This document shows positions 1 through 7,241 of a stretch of DNA of 54,775 bases, piece after piece (the first letter of the stretch is position 1; each line of letters begins with the position of its first letter). The stretch comes from Candidatus Kerfeldbacteria bacterium. Lineage in GTDB: Bacteria; Patescibacteriota; Patescibacteriia; UBA9570; XYC2-FULL-38-9. The position numbers and the translations under genes were made by a program. Location: the NCBI GenBank assembly GCA_018500015.2, contig JAHBAR020000033.1:1-54775 (forward strand), in the 5' to 3' direction. Below the pieces are notes generated by a model, which did no database searches, was not told where the DNA came from, and was given only the letters and a program-made list of their open reading frames with translations.

Positions 1-1597
1 TAATGGATTGAGCGCCAGACGCAAGAACCACCGTTGCCTCTGTTGTATCTAAGTTGCCACGGTACACGCGTCCGCCTGTAGAATCAAACGCATAAATGCT
101 TGATCCTAAGAGAGCCATGTGCGAGACGGAAACAGAGGATGCCACAGAGGAGAATTGGATGAGCGGGGTGAGTGCGCCCAACACTTTAACGCCGTTTGCA
201 ATGAGCAACTGCTCGGTAATTTCACTCATGCGTTCACTGATACCTTGGCTGAACTCTTTGGAATCGTTTGGCACACGTTCAACAAGCGCCTTCGCCTCTT
301 GTAATAAGGTTCTTGAGCGATTTTTATCGTACAGCATTGCTGCGCGAGCTTCATTTATTTTGCTATCAGCTTTCGAAAGTGCGGCCGCATACTCTTGTTG
401 TTTTTCTTTGCTGATATTATTGCTCCCCTGATTAAAAATGCCGCTAAGCACAATGACACTCACAACAATAGCAATGAGTACGAACGATTTTTGTATAGTG
501 GTGAGATGCATAAACCACTGTCCAATATTTTTGAGCACTGATTTGAAACGCATGCCAAGCGTCATGCGTGCGTTACGCGCAGTGAGACGAGGGGAGTATG
601 TGGTAGCTTGATTTTTACGTGACGCTTTGCGGATGATAAGCAAAATAAGAGAGCGGATTCCACGTAGTAGTGAAGCGCCAACAACAACACATCCTTCAAG
701 AACTCGTGAAGCAATCATAGCGGCTGTACTTGTACGACCCGGAGTGTGTGCGGTTTTTTGCAAAGATGATTTTACATTTGACCATAGAGAACCGGAAAGC
801 GTTTGGCTTGTTTGATGCTCTTTTGTAAGTAGACGGGACATCGAGTCAGACTCGCGCGTTTCATGTTCCGAATCAAGCTCTTCAGATTTTTCAATATGGT
901 TCAGTGCGGGTTGAATGACGGCGACAGGAGCTTCATCCACTGTTGGAGCAATCACTGCGCACGCAAGAGAGGTGTTTTCGGCAGCCACTAACGCATCCTC
1001 AATGTGCTTTACAATATGTTCTGCGCTCCCTTCACTGAGCACACGACGCAGCTTCTCTTGAGAAAAATAGTCGTAAATACTTTCGGTTGAGAAAAATAGT
1101 CGTGACTCACTTTGTACATCGCCAGCGACCGTATCTTGGAATACTTTTACCGGATTAATAATTTCCAATTTTGCTTTTGTGTGATTTACAAGCTCATTCA
1201 GCTTACCTTTATATAAGAGCAACGCCACAGCACTGCCAACGTGTGCGAAATAGAGATGCTCGCTCACAATGACACCAACCAGTGCATTGAATTGTTGAAG
1301 CCACTCTTCACCAACCGTGCGAGTCATTTCTTGAATTTTTTTATTTGTTTTTTGCAGCGCTACTTCAAATGCAGCTTCCGTTGAAAAATGCTCCGAAGAG
1401 TAGAGTGCGTTGTACAACTCCTCGCCAATCGTTTTCAACATGTCGTCATTACGACTGTCGTTTGATTCAATCTCCAGAACTCCAAAAAGGGTACCGAGAT
1501 TTTTTTGTTCGAGTGGAGTGGGTACGGATTGTAACCAATGGATCGTTGATCGACTGGCATTCCGCGAAATAAGAACGTGCGCAAGAGAGGTGCCCAT
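1..1597 (-). CDS. Membrane protein with PPM (PP2C)-like N-terminal domain, catalytically degenerate; C-terminus cut by window edge
   Basis: The minus strand is open from the window edge to an ATG at 1597 (about 532 codons visible). Residues 1-215 follow the PP2C/PPM phosphatase order: a LFGVLEIE strand where the family has a VxDGxGG-like motif, AHVGSAVALLYKG at 119-130 for the GDSR motif, FFSTESIYDYFS at 167-178 for the SDGL motif, and ENTS at 206-209 for DNxT. All metal-binding aspartates expected in the last three motifs are replaced (S122, T170, E206), so phosphatase activity is doubtful. One strong membrane helix lies near residues 372-387, preceded by an Arg/Lys-rich stretch and followed by a helical segment and a start resembling a beta-propeller blade (DSTGGRVYRGNLDT). 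An in-frame ATG at 1606 overlaps the -10 box, so 1597 is preferred. Function unknown; a regulatory pseudophosphatase is an inference. Confidence 0.75.
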   Translation of the reverse strand, partial: MGTSLAHVLISRNASRSTIHWLQSVPTPLEQKNLGTLFGVLEIESNDSRNDDMLKTIGEELYNALYSSEHFSTEAAFEVALQKTNKKIQEMTRTVGEEWLQQFNALVGVIVSEHLYFAHVGSAVALLLYKGKLNELVNHTKAKLEIINPVKVFQDTVAGDVQSESRLFFSTESIYDYFSQEKLRRVLSEGSAEHIVKHIEDALVAAENTSLACAVIAPTVDEAPVAVIQPALNHIEKSEELDSEHETRESDSMSRLLTKEHQTSQTLSGSLWSNVKSSLQKTAHTPGRTSTAAMIASRVLEGCVVVGASLLRGIRSLILLIIRKASRKNQATTYSPRLTARNARMTLGMRFKSVLKNIGQWFMHLTTIQKSFVLIAIVVSVIVLSGIFNQGSNNISKEKQQEYAAALSKADSKINEARAAMLYDKNRSRTLLQEAKALVERVPNDSKEFSQGISERMSEITEQLLIANGVKVLGALTPLIQFSSVASSVSVSHMALLGSSIYAFDSTGGRVYRGNLDTTEATVVLASGAQSI

Positions 1598-1604
1598 AGA
1601 TAAC

Positions 1605-1631
1605 ATTATAAATATCAAAAAAAGTATACAA
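1605..1631 (-). promoter_or_regulatory. Promoter of the PPM-like gene
   Basis: On the minus strand TTGTAT (1631-1626) is followed after 15 nt by a perfect TATAAT (1610-1605). The -10 box ends 7 nt before the ATG at 1597, predicting a leaderless or nearly leaderless mRNA. Confidence 0.5.
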
Positions 1632-1671
1632 TATATCACTCAAAATAACAATGAAACTCTGAACACCATAT

Positions 1672-1700
1672 TTGATCGAGACTCATGCATGATGTATACT
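1672..1700 (+). promoter_or_regulatory. Promoter of the 1708-4507 operon
   Basis: TTGATC (1672-1677), a 17-nt spacer and TATACT (1695-1700). Only 7 nt separate the -10 box from the ATG at 1708, so transcription should begin at or next to the start codon. It diverges from the promoter at 1605-1631. Confidence 0.65.
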
Positions 1701-1707
1701 ACTGTTC

Positions 1708-2265
1708 ATGATTGAGAAACTTTTCGGCTCTCGTTCTCGTGTACGCATTTTGCAGTTATTGATGTTGCATCCCGAACAACGTTTTTATATTCGTGAGATC
1801 GCCCGCATGCTTAATGAACAAATGAACGCTGTACGCCGTGAGTTGAATAATTGCGAGAAGCTTGGGATCGTGACCGCCTCAGAACATCAACGTAAAAAAT
1901 ACTACTCAGTTGCCGCAAATCACAACATGATCCCTTTTTTACGCAATTTGTTGGTAACGGCGCTTTGGACATATGATGAGGCGTATATCAAGGCGCTTAC
2001 TGAGGCCGGCACAGTGAGCGGACTTCTTGTTCTTGGGTTTTTTATGGGTAACCATAATGACGCTCCTGTTGACGTGTGTATCATCGGTGACATTTCTTCT
2101 GATAAGGTGCGTCCATTGGTTGAAGTGTGGGAGAAGGAGCTGCATACGCATTTGCGTTATACCATGATGGCAAAGGATGAATATGCGTACCGTCTTTCTG
2201 TTTCAGACCGTTTTTTGCACAGCATTACTCAAGCGCCGCACATAGAGCTTATTTCACCAAAATAA
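1708..2265 (+). CDS. Winged-helix regulator with degenerate nucleotidyltransferase-like C-terminal domain
   Basis: A 185-aa protein. Residues 1-70 look like a winged helix-turn-helix: SRSRVRILQLLML opens helix 1, YIREIARMLNEQ forms helix 2, MNAVRRELNNCEKLGIV the recognition helix, and KKYYSV the wing. Residues about 105-185 resemble the minimal nucleotidyltransferase fold seen in archaeal and CPR wHTH-NTase regulators: LLVLGFFMG stands where the GS motif is expected, VDVCIIGD where SDxDLxVxGD is expected, and FLHSITQAPHIELI where the terminal strand lies. The GS serine and one catalytic Asp are missing, so transferase activity is unlikely. It leads an operon with the next three genes (gaps 4, 3 and 9 nt). 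A repressor or activator of its own operon is a reasonable guess, not shown. Confidence 0.6.
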   Translation: MIEKLFGSRSRVRILQLLMLHPEQRFYIREIARMLNEQMNAVRRELNNCEKLGIVTASEHQRKKYYSVAANHNMIPFLRNLLVTALWTYDEAYIKALTEAGTVSGLLVLGFFMGNHNDAPVDVCIIGDISSDKVRPLVEVWEKELHTHLRYTMMAKDEYAYRLSVSDRFLHSITQAPHIELISPK

Positions 2266-2269
2266 ATAT

Positions 2270-2689
2270 ATGCCTTTAGACACACAAGATGTGAATCGTC
2301 GCATCAATACAATCTCTCAACTTGCTATCATTATTGCGATCATTGCTGTTGTTTTTCTTATTGTTCTTTATGCTGTGCTGCGCAATCAACAAGAAGAGAT
2401 GCGTTCAGTAACAAACAATAACGTACATACAGAATCTATTTCCCAAACTCAATTAAGAGCATCAGATACGCAGTATGAAAATACCGTGAGCGCTCTTATA
2501 CAAGAGTATGTGAATGGTACGGCATCCGCACAACAGACAGGTCTAGAGTTAGAAAAGGTTTCTGTGACTTCAGCATATAAAAGCGTTCATGCGCAATTGT
2601 CAGCACTTTTTTTTGGAGTGCTCTCTGATGAGGATAAAAAAGCGCAGCTTATTGAAATGGATCAGCAGTATAGCTGGATGATTCCGTAG
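2270..2689 (+). CDS. Small single-pass membrane protein, unknown function
   Basis: 139 aa. A hydrophobic helix at residues 18-39 (LAIIIAIIAVVFLIVLYAVL) is followed by a polar, mainly helical extracytoplasmic part rich in Gln, Ser and Thr. No catalytic motif is visible and I do not recognise a family. It starts 4 nt after the regulator stop and ends 3 nt before the next membrane protein, so it is cotranscribed. No Shine-Dalgarno sequence precedes its ATG; translation may depend on the ribosome finishing the upstream gene. Confidence 0.6.
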   Translation: MPLDTQDVNRRINTISQLAIIIAIIAVVFLIVLYAVLRNQQEEMRSVTNNNVHTESISQTQLRASDTQYENTVSALIQEYVNGTASAQQTGLELEKVSVTSAYKSVHAQLSALFFGVLSDEDKKAQLIEMDQQYSWMIP

Positions 2690-2692
2690 CAT

Positions 2693-3460
2693 ATGATACT
2701 TGCACGACGCATCCTTCCATTTTTTGCTCCACTCGTCTTCGCGTTAGTGTTTGTCGGTTTGCTTACATCTGTCCACTTGCTTTGGTGGTGGGTGGCTATG
2801 CTTTGTTTATCCGCATGTATATGTTCCGCTTTTTTACTTCAATGGAAAATATTTACCGCGCGTTTTTTTTGGATCACCATGCCGTTGTTGGTGTTGTTGC
2901 TGACAAGCGCGGGAGTGATGGTGATGGTACCAAGCGCCTCTATTCGTATTGCATATGCATGTGTAGCTGTTGTGATGGCCGGTGTCTACATTGAAGATGT
3001 ATTTATTCTTTTTTTTCAAGCACACAAGTATACTCAACTCTCTTTGCCGCAGTTTTGTATTTTTCTCAATGTATGGAGCGCGTATGGTTTGGGTTTGGTG
3101 ATGTTTACAGTGCTGTTGTTACACCTCGCGCCGTTGTGGGTGTTGCTACTCTCGGCCGGTGTCTTTGGTTTGTATATCGGAGGGCACGTGTTGTGGAGTT
3201 TTGCCTTATGGAAAAAAACGCTATGGGTCATACCGCTCATTTCAGTCGCATTAGTGGTTGAGTGTACATGGGTGCTGACGCTCTTGCCGTTCTCATTTAT
3301 TGTGAGCGCATTTTTGCTCTGTATTCTGGTGTATATTTTACTCACATTCATTCAGCTTATTTATCGCAATGCGTTTACGTTTGATACAGTGATGCGCCCA
3401 ACAGTCATTGCTCTTGTTGGGTCAATAGCTATTTTACTCACCACTCGTTGGTTTTATTAA
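2693..3460 (+). CDS. Polytopic membrane protein, unknown function
   Basis: 255 aa, almost entirely hydrophobic, with roughly eight or nine predicted membrane helices from residue 7 to the C-terminus and very short charged loops. There is no transporter signature, nucleotide-binding site or conserved acidic pair that I can assign. It lies third in the operon between a single-pass protein and the HtrA-like protein, which suggests a membrane complex built from these three proteins; that is inference from context only. Confidence 0.6.
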   Translation: MILARRILPFFAPLVFALVFVGLLTSVHLLWWWVAMLCLSACICSAFLLQWKIFTARFFWITMPLLVLLLTSAGVMVMVPSASIRIAYACVAVVMAGVYIEDVFILFFQAHKYTQLSLPQFCIFLNVWSAYGLGLVMFTVLLLHLAPLWVLLLSAGVFGLYIGGHVLWSFALWKKTLWVIPLISVALVVECTWVLTLLPFSFIVSAFLLCILVYILLTFIQLIYRNAFTFDTVMRPTVIALVGSIAILLTTRWFY

Positions 3461-3469
3461 TGTGAATTT

Positions 3470-4507
3470 ATGAAACAAGAAGTTGTACCTACATCTCCAA
3501 AATCCACTGAGCGTCATCAACGTTCTCGAGTGTCGTCGCAAACATTTATACCCATTTTTATCGCACTTGCGTTTGGTGTGGCGGGGGGTGTTGTTGGATC
3601 TGTCTACACGCAAAATATTATTCAAAGCATTGAAGATGTCGGAAGCTCTGCATTATTTCGTTTTTCGCGCAGCTCAACGGCATCCACTTCTGCAATGTCT
3701 TCTGTGAACGAGTCTATTGCCTCTGTGTATGTAGGAGGCGATGCCTTATTTTCTCCTGACGCATTTGTTGATTATGCGGTGGTGATGTCTACAGATGGAT
3801 GGTTGGTTCTTTCTGATGAACACGTACGCACAACAGATGGCCTTGTTGTGCGCTTGTATTCCGGCGCAGAGTTGCCTGTCCAAGAGGTGGTACGACGTGT
3901 TGACCTTGGTCTTGTGTATGTGCGCACAAACCGTGTTGATTTACAGCCAATCACTCTTGCACACGCTGATGTAAATGTGGGCTCTCCTGTGACTGCCTAC
4001 GCCTCAACCGCAACGCGTATGATATACGCACAAGAATCGGTGAGCATGTTGCGTCCAATTCCTGAAGTCGCAAGCTCCAACAACTTTGCGCGTAGATTTT
4101 CTGTGAACGGTTCAGTAGATGCGAGCGCACCATTGTTTAATGACAACCATGAGCTCCTTGGATGGCGGCGTGTCAATGGAGAAATTATTCCCGTCTCTTG
4201 GATCGGTTCGGGTTTTGTACGCATTCATGTAGACGATGAAGAGGTTGCGGATATTGCATACACCTCGGTGAATTATGTATCGACATCTGAACGCGCGATT
4301 AAAAAATATCCGGATGCCGGCTGGTTAATTACTCAAGATGTGTTAGGTCTTCAAAAAGATGATGTTGTCACTGCTATTGATGGAGCGGCAATCAACGATG
4401 CAGATGATCTGGCAACGGCTATTGCACAACATATTCCCGGCGCTGAAATTTCGTTGACTATTATCCGCGATGGGGTGACTCAACATGTTTCTATTACGGC
4501 GTGGTAA
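3470..4507 (+). CDS. HtrA/DegP-like trypsin-fold protein with PDZ domain, nucleophile missing
   Basis: 345 aa. A membrane helix at about 26-48 anchors an extracytoplasmic trypsin-like domain and a C-terminal PDZ domain (about 275-345, AGWLITQDV...LQKDDVVTAIDG...). Compared with HtrA proteases, His118 (SDEHVRT, for TNxHVV) and Asp145 (RVDLGLVYV, for xDLAVLK) are in place, but the GNSGGPL nucleophile motif reads VDASAPL at 216-222, so Ala218 stands at the serine position. The neighbouring Ser219 could not easily substitute because it sits one residue later. This therefore looks like an inactive, peptide-binding HtrA paralogue. It closes the operon starting at 1708. Low overall similarity to true HtrA leaves some uncertainty in the alignment. 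Confidence 0.7.
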   Translation: MKQEVVPTSPKSTERHQRSRVSSQTFIPIFIALAFGVAGGVVGSVYTQNIIQSIEDVGSSALFRFSRSSTASTSAMSSVNESIASVYVGGDALFSPDAFVDYAVVMSTDGWLVLSDEHVRTTDGLVVRLYSGAELPVQEVVRRVDLGLVYVRTNRVDLQPITLAHADVNVGSPVTAYASTATRMIYAQESVSMLRPIPEVASSNNFARRFSVNGSVDASAPLFNDNHELLGWRRVNGEIIPVSWIGSGFVRIHVDDEEVADIAYTSVNYVSTSERAIKKYPDAGWLITQDVLGLQKDDVVTAIDGAAINDADDLATAIAQHIPGAEISLTIIRDGVTQHVSITAW

Positions 4508-4535
4508 TTGACATTGTATTACCCGTTGGTATACT
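4508..4535 (+). promoter_or_regulatory. Strong consensus-like promoter ahead of the hairpin at 4544
   Basis: A perfect TTGACA (4508-4513), a 16-nt spacer and an extended -10 TGGTATACT (TATACT at 4530-4535). It begins at the stop codon of the HtrA-like gene. Predicted transcription starts at about 4541-4543, directly at the foot of a terminator-like hairpin. Confidence 0.65.
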
Positions 4536-4543
4536 GTATCTAC

Positions 4544-4585
4544 AAGATTGCTCCCACCGACGTTCCGGGAGCAATCTTTTATTTT
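4544..4585 (+). terminator. Rho-independent terminator or 5'-leader hairpin
   Basis: AAGATTGCTCCC (4544-4555) pairs perfectly with GGGAGCAATCTT (4567-4578), loop of 11 nt, followed by a T-rich tract to 4585. It can end the upstream operon; because a strong promoter lies immediately before it, it could also cut a very short transcript or attenuate the ArgRS-like gene. Confidence 0.8.
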
Positions 4586-4596
4586 AGACTCTGAAA

Positions 4597-4605
4597 TGGT
4601 ACAGT
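4597..4605 (+). promoter_or_regulatory. Extended -10 of the ArgRS-like gene
   Basis: TGGTACAGT (TACAGT at 4600-4605) ends 10 nt before the ATG at 4616. It overlaps the GTG at 4604, which argues that the ATG at 4616 is the real start. No clear -35. Confidence 0.45.
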
Positions 4606-4615
4606 GTCATCGGGT

Positions 4616-6241
4616 ATGACCATTCAACAACGGATTTTGAAAGATATTACTCATGCCATTGAGCATGCTCGGAAGTTAAAGCGTTGGACGGTGAATGGTA
4701 CAATTCCAGAAGCAGATATAGTCACGTTATCGGGTGGTCATGGCGCAGATTTTTCTTCAACCATCGCATTGCAGTGTGGCCCTGTGCTTGGTATGAGCCC
4801 TCTGCACATTGCTGAGGATATAAAACACTGTTTGCAAGAAGAGTATGTGCAAGTGCAAATCGCACAACCCGGTTTTTTGTATTTTACTCTTTCTGATGCG
4901 CAATGGTTAAGTGCCATTGCCGATATTGAGCACATGGGAGAGAGGTACGGAGTTGAAAGAAAAAAGAGAGAACAGATACTCATCGAATGTATCTCAGCAC
5001 CACTCACACAACCGTTGATGCTAGCACAAGCTCGGAATGTCTATGTTGCCGATGTGCTCGCGCGAGTCTTTGAACGATTAGGGTATCGGGTTATTCGAGA
5101 GTGCGTGCTGCATGATCGTGGCGCGCAAGTGGAGGTTCTTGGAGAGTCTGTGATGCGCAAGTATTTGCACGCACAAGGGATGAATGTACCGTACTCTGAC
5201 GATTTGTTTCAAGGTGAGTATGTTGGAGAGCTTGCGCGCACTATGGATTTGTCGATGGTCAAACGCACCCCTCTCAATAAAATGGAGCAGGCAAAAGCGT
5301 ATGTAAAAACAGAAGCACTCAAAACATTGAATGATCAACTTCATGAGCTGTGTACAGATGGCATGCATTTGTCATGTGATTCGTGGATTTTGGAAAGTGA
5401 ATTGTTGAATGCTGAGAGAACAGAAAAAATTTACAAAAAATTGAAAAGCCGCGATGTCGTGTATGAAGTGCAGGGAACACAATGGGTTCGCACCTCTTCG
5501 TATGGCGATGATAAGGATCGTGAGTATGATGCGAATAGTACCGATGCCGTCTCCGCGTACGTTGAATTGCATCTTCTCCATGATCGTGGTGTTGAGCGAA
5601 AGGTACATCGCACTATCTCTTTTTTAAACGACGAGCGTCACGGATATGAAAAACGATTGAAAGCGCTCGCTCAATTGTTTGGTACAAAGATGGTGCATGA
5701 CACTGTGCGTACACAGATGGTGACGTTTGTGCAGCACGGATATGATATGCGCGTCATTGGGCGCAATGGCGACGGCATTACTCTCAAAGAATACATCGAC
5801 GAAGTAGGGAAAGATGCAGCACGATTTTTTTTCGTGCACTACTCGTACGATGAGCCTGTGCGCATTGATATGGATCTAATGAAAGAAAACTCCGAGCGTA
5901 ATCCGTTGCATGCGTTGCGCGCTGGGTATGATCGACTCACTCAACTCCTCGCACAAGCAGAAAAAGCAGAGCAAGCTGTTGCACAGACACCGATAACTCA
6001 GAGTGAAAAAGTGTTGATGCACGTTGTTTCTCGTTTTTCATCGGTACTTGAACAGTGCGCTCGAACACTCACTGTGCATCATCTCACACAGTACGGAATT
6101 GATCTTTTGCATGTAGTCAATGAGCTTTTAAAAGAATGCGCAGAGCATCAGCCAATGCACGCGCGACATACCCAACTTTTTCGTGTGACATGCACAACAT
6201 TTGAATGCCTTTTTGAAGTTCTTGGGCTACAGAAAAAATAG
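4616..6241 (+). CDS. Arginyl-tRNA synthetase-like protein lacking the HIGH motif
   Basis: 541 aa from the ATG at 4616, close to normal ArgRS length. The N-terminal ArgRS-specific domain is recognisable (GADFSSTIALQCG...PLHIAEDI), as are the Rossmann core (VYVADVLARVFERLGYRVIRE, HDRGAQVE) and the C-terminal anticodon-binding helices (DAARFFF...RIDMDLMKENSERNP). The class I signature GPLHxGHARN is replaced by QPLMLAQARN at 132-141: both histidines and the HIGH glycine are gone. The second-motif region reads MRVIGRNGDGITLKEYIDEV, with no KMSK-like lysine. Aminoacylation by this protein is therefore unlikely. It may be a paralogue with another role (tRNA binding, amino-acid sensing), with the true ArgRS elsewhere; a strongly divergent working enzyme cannot be excluded. 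No Shine-Dalgarno sequence. Confidence 0.75.
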   Translation: MTIQQRILKDITHAIEHARKLKRWTVNGTIPEADIVTLSGGHGADFSSTIALQCGPVLGMSPLHIAEDIKHCLQEEYVQVQIAQPGFLYFTLSDAQWLSAIADIEHMGERYGVERKKREQILIECISAPLTQPLMLAQARNVYVADVLARVFERLGYRVIRECVLHDRGAQVEVLGESVMRKYLHAQGMNVPYSDDLFQGEYVGELARTMDLSMVKRTPLNKMEQAKAYVKTEALKTLNDQLHELCTDGMHLSCDSWILESELLNAERTEKIYKKLKSRDVVYEVQGTQWVRTSSYGDDKDREYDANSTDAVSAYVELHLLHDRGVERKVHRTISFLNDERHGYEKRLKALAQLFGTKMVHDTVRTQMVTFVQHGYDMRVIGRNGDGITLKEYIDEVGKDAARFFFVHYSYDEPVRIDMDLMKENSERNPLHALRAGYDRLTQLLAQAEKAEQAVAQTPITQSEKVLMHVVSRFSSVLEQCARTLTVHHLTQYGIDLLHVVNELLKECAEHQPMHARHTQLFRVTCTTFECLFEVLGLQKK

Positions 6242-6286
6242 AGTAGGTTGATTATTTTGCTGTCTGTGGTAGGGTATTCCTGCTTC

Positions 6287-6291
6287 AGGAG
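6287..6291 (+). promoter_or_regulatory. Shine-Dalgarno site of the acyltransferase-like gene
   Basis: AGGAG ends 8 nt before the ATG at 6300. It is the only well-placed strong Shine-Dalgarno sequence I see in the window; neighbouring genes have none. Confidence 0.6.
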
Positions 6292-6299
6292 TTTTCAAG

Positions 6300-7211
6300 A
6301 TGCGCTACATCAAGTGGACGATCTTTGTCCCGGTTCTGATCTTTGGCCTCCTCTTCACTCTTTTTTCCGCAGGTGGGGTGCTCGCATTTAGCCTCCCGTG
6401 GAGGTTGTTCAGGAAGTTGGGGGTTGGCCCTAAAAAGAACCCGGGGTACATCTGGGTGTATGTGTACTACTGGTGGTTGAGGGTTACCCTCTTCTGTCTG
6501 GGCGTCACTGTGCGAATTCGTGCGCCCGTCAATATTCCCGCTGGCGCGATCAGCATCCTGGGTGACCACGGGGCAACTCTGCCTCTTCTGCTTCAGGCCC
6601 TGCACGCTGCGGTGTACTTTCCTTTGCGCGCCAAAATCACAATCAAGGCGCAGCACATGAAGAATCCGATCGGCATCGGTCTATGCGCCATGGATGTCGG
6701 AATGCCGTTGCAGCGAGAAGATCGCGGTATGTCAGTTGGTGTGATTAGTCGTGAGGTTACTGAGCCCTGCACTGGGCTCATCTTCGTGACTGGGACACGT
6801 CCGACGATCAAGAACATCGCGGACGGACGCGCCGCCCTAAAAGAGATGGGCTACGAAGGTGTCGAGAAACTCGAGCATACCCCGGCACCACGTCCGAAAG
6901 GTTCGTGGGCTATGCTGCAAACCCAGCGGGCGGAGACGGTGTATCTGCAACTGGTTGCCAGCTCTGTCGACGATAAGGGCGGTCTTAGCGCTCTGGTCGA
7001 TCTGATGTTCGGAGGCGCCATCTTCGTCACATATGAGAAGATGACCGTTCAACGCTCGGATTTTCAAGAGTTTGCGAACACCTTGGTGCGCTACTGGCTG
7101 AAGAGGGTCAATCCCTGGATCGGCGAGAAGCGTGCCTTCTGGGGAAGCCTCTCGCCTAGTCAGCGGCGGGAGGAGCTCTTCAAGTCCCTGCGTACGATCC
7201 TTCGGGGGTAG
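6300..7211 (+). CDS. PlsC/LPAAT-like acyltransferase homologue with altered active site
   Basis: 303 aa. An N-terminal membrane helix (8-30) is followed by a fold resembling 1-acylglycerol-3-phosphate acyltransferases of the eukaryote-like LPAAT2/LCLAT branch: the GLIFVTGTRP block for FVEGTR and APRPKGSWAML for the PRTKGF block. In motif I the HX4D dyad reads H90-GATL-P95, so the aspartate is lost; in motif III the glutamate is Thr164. Membrane lipid remodelling is the family role, but this copy may be inactive or use another chemistry. Base use differs from its neighbours (many C/G third positions), and it has its own Shine-Dalgarno site and a hairpin terminator overlapping its stop, all consistent with acquisition by transfer. 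Confidence 0.65.
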   Translation: MRYIKWTIFVPVLIFGLLFTLFSAGGVLAFSLPWRLFRKLGVGPKKNPGYIWVYVYYWWLRVTLFCLGVTVRIRAPVNIPAGAISILGDHGATLPLLLQALHAAVYFPLRAKITIKAQHMKNPIGIGLCAMDVGMPLQREDRGMSVGVISREVTEPCTGLIFVTGTRPTIKNIADGRAALKEMGYEGVEKLEHTPAPRPKGSWAMLQTQRAETVYLQLVASSVDDKGGLSALVDLMFGGAIFVTYEKMTVQRSDFQEFANTLVRYWLKRVNPWIGEKRAFWGSLSPSQRREELFKSLRTILRG

Positions 7212-7231
7212 GTCGTACGCGTCGTTTTTTT
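7190..7231 (+). terminator. Rho-independent terminator
   Basis: GCGTACGA (7190-7197) pairs with TCGTACGC (7213-7220), followed by GTCG and a seven-T run. The stop codon of the acyltransferase-like gene (7209-7211) lies in the loop. It separates this gene from the convergent mfd. Confidence 0.8.
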
Positions 7232-7241
7232 ATAGCGACTT

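Noticed and set aside
96-1715. Plus-strand open frames of 60-111 codons over the first 1.7 kb
   Set aside because: They lie opposite the long minus-strand PPM-like frame, lack conserved motifs and have shadow-like composition.
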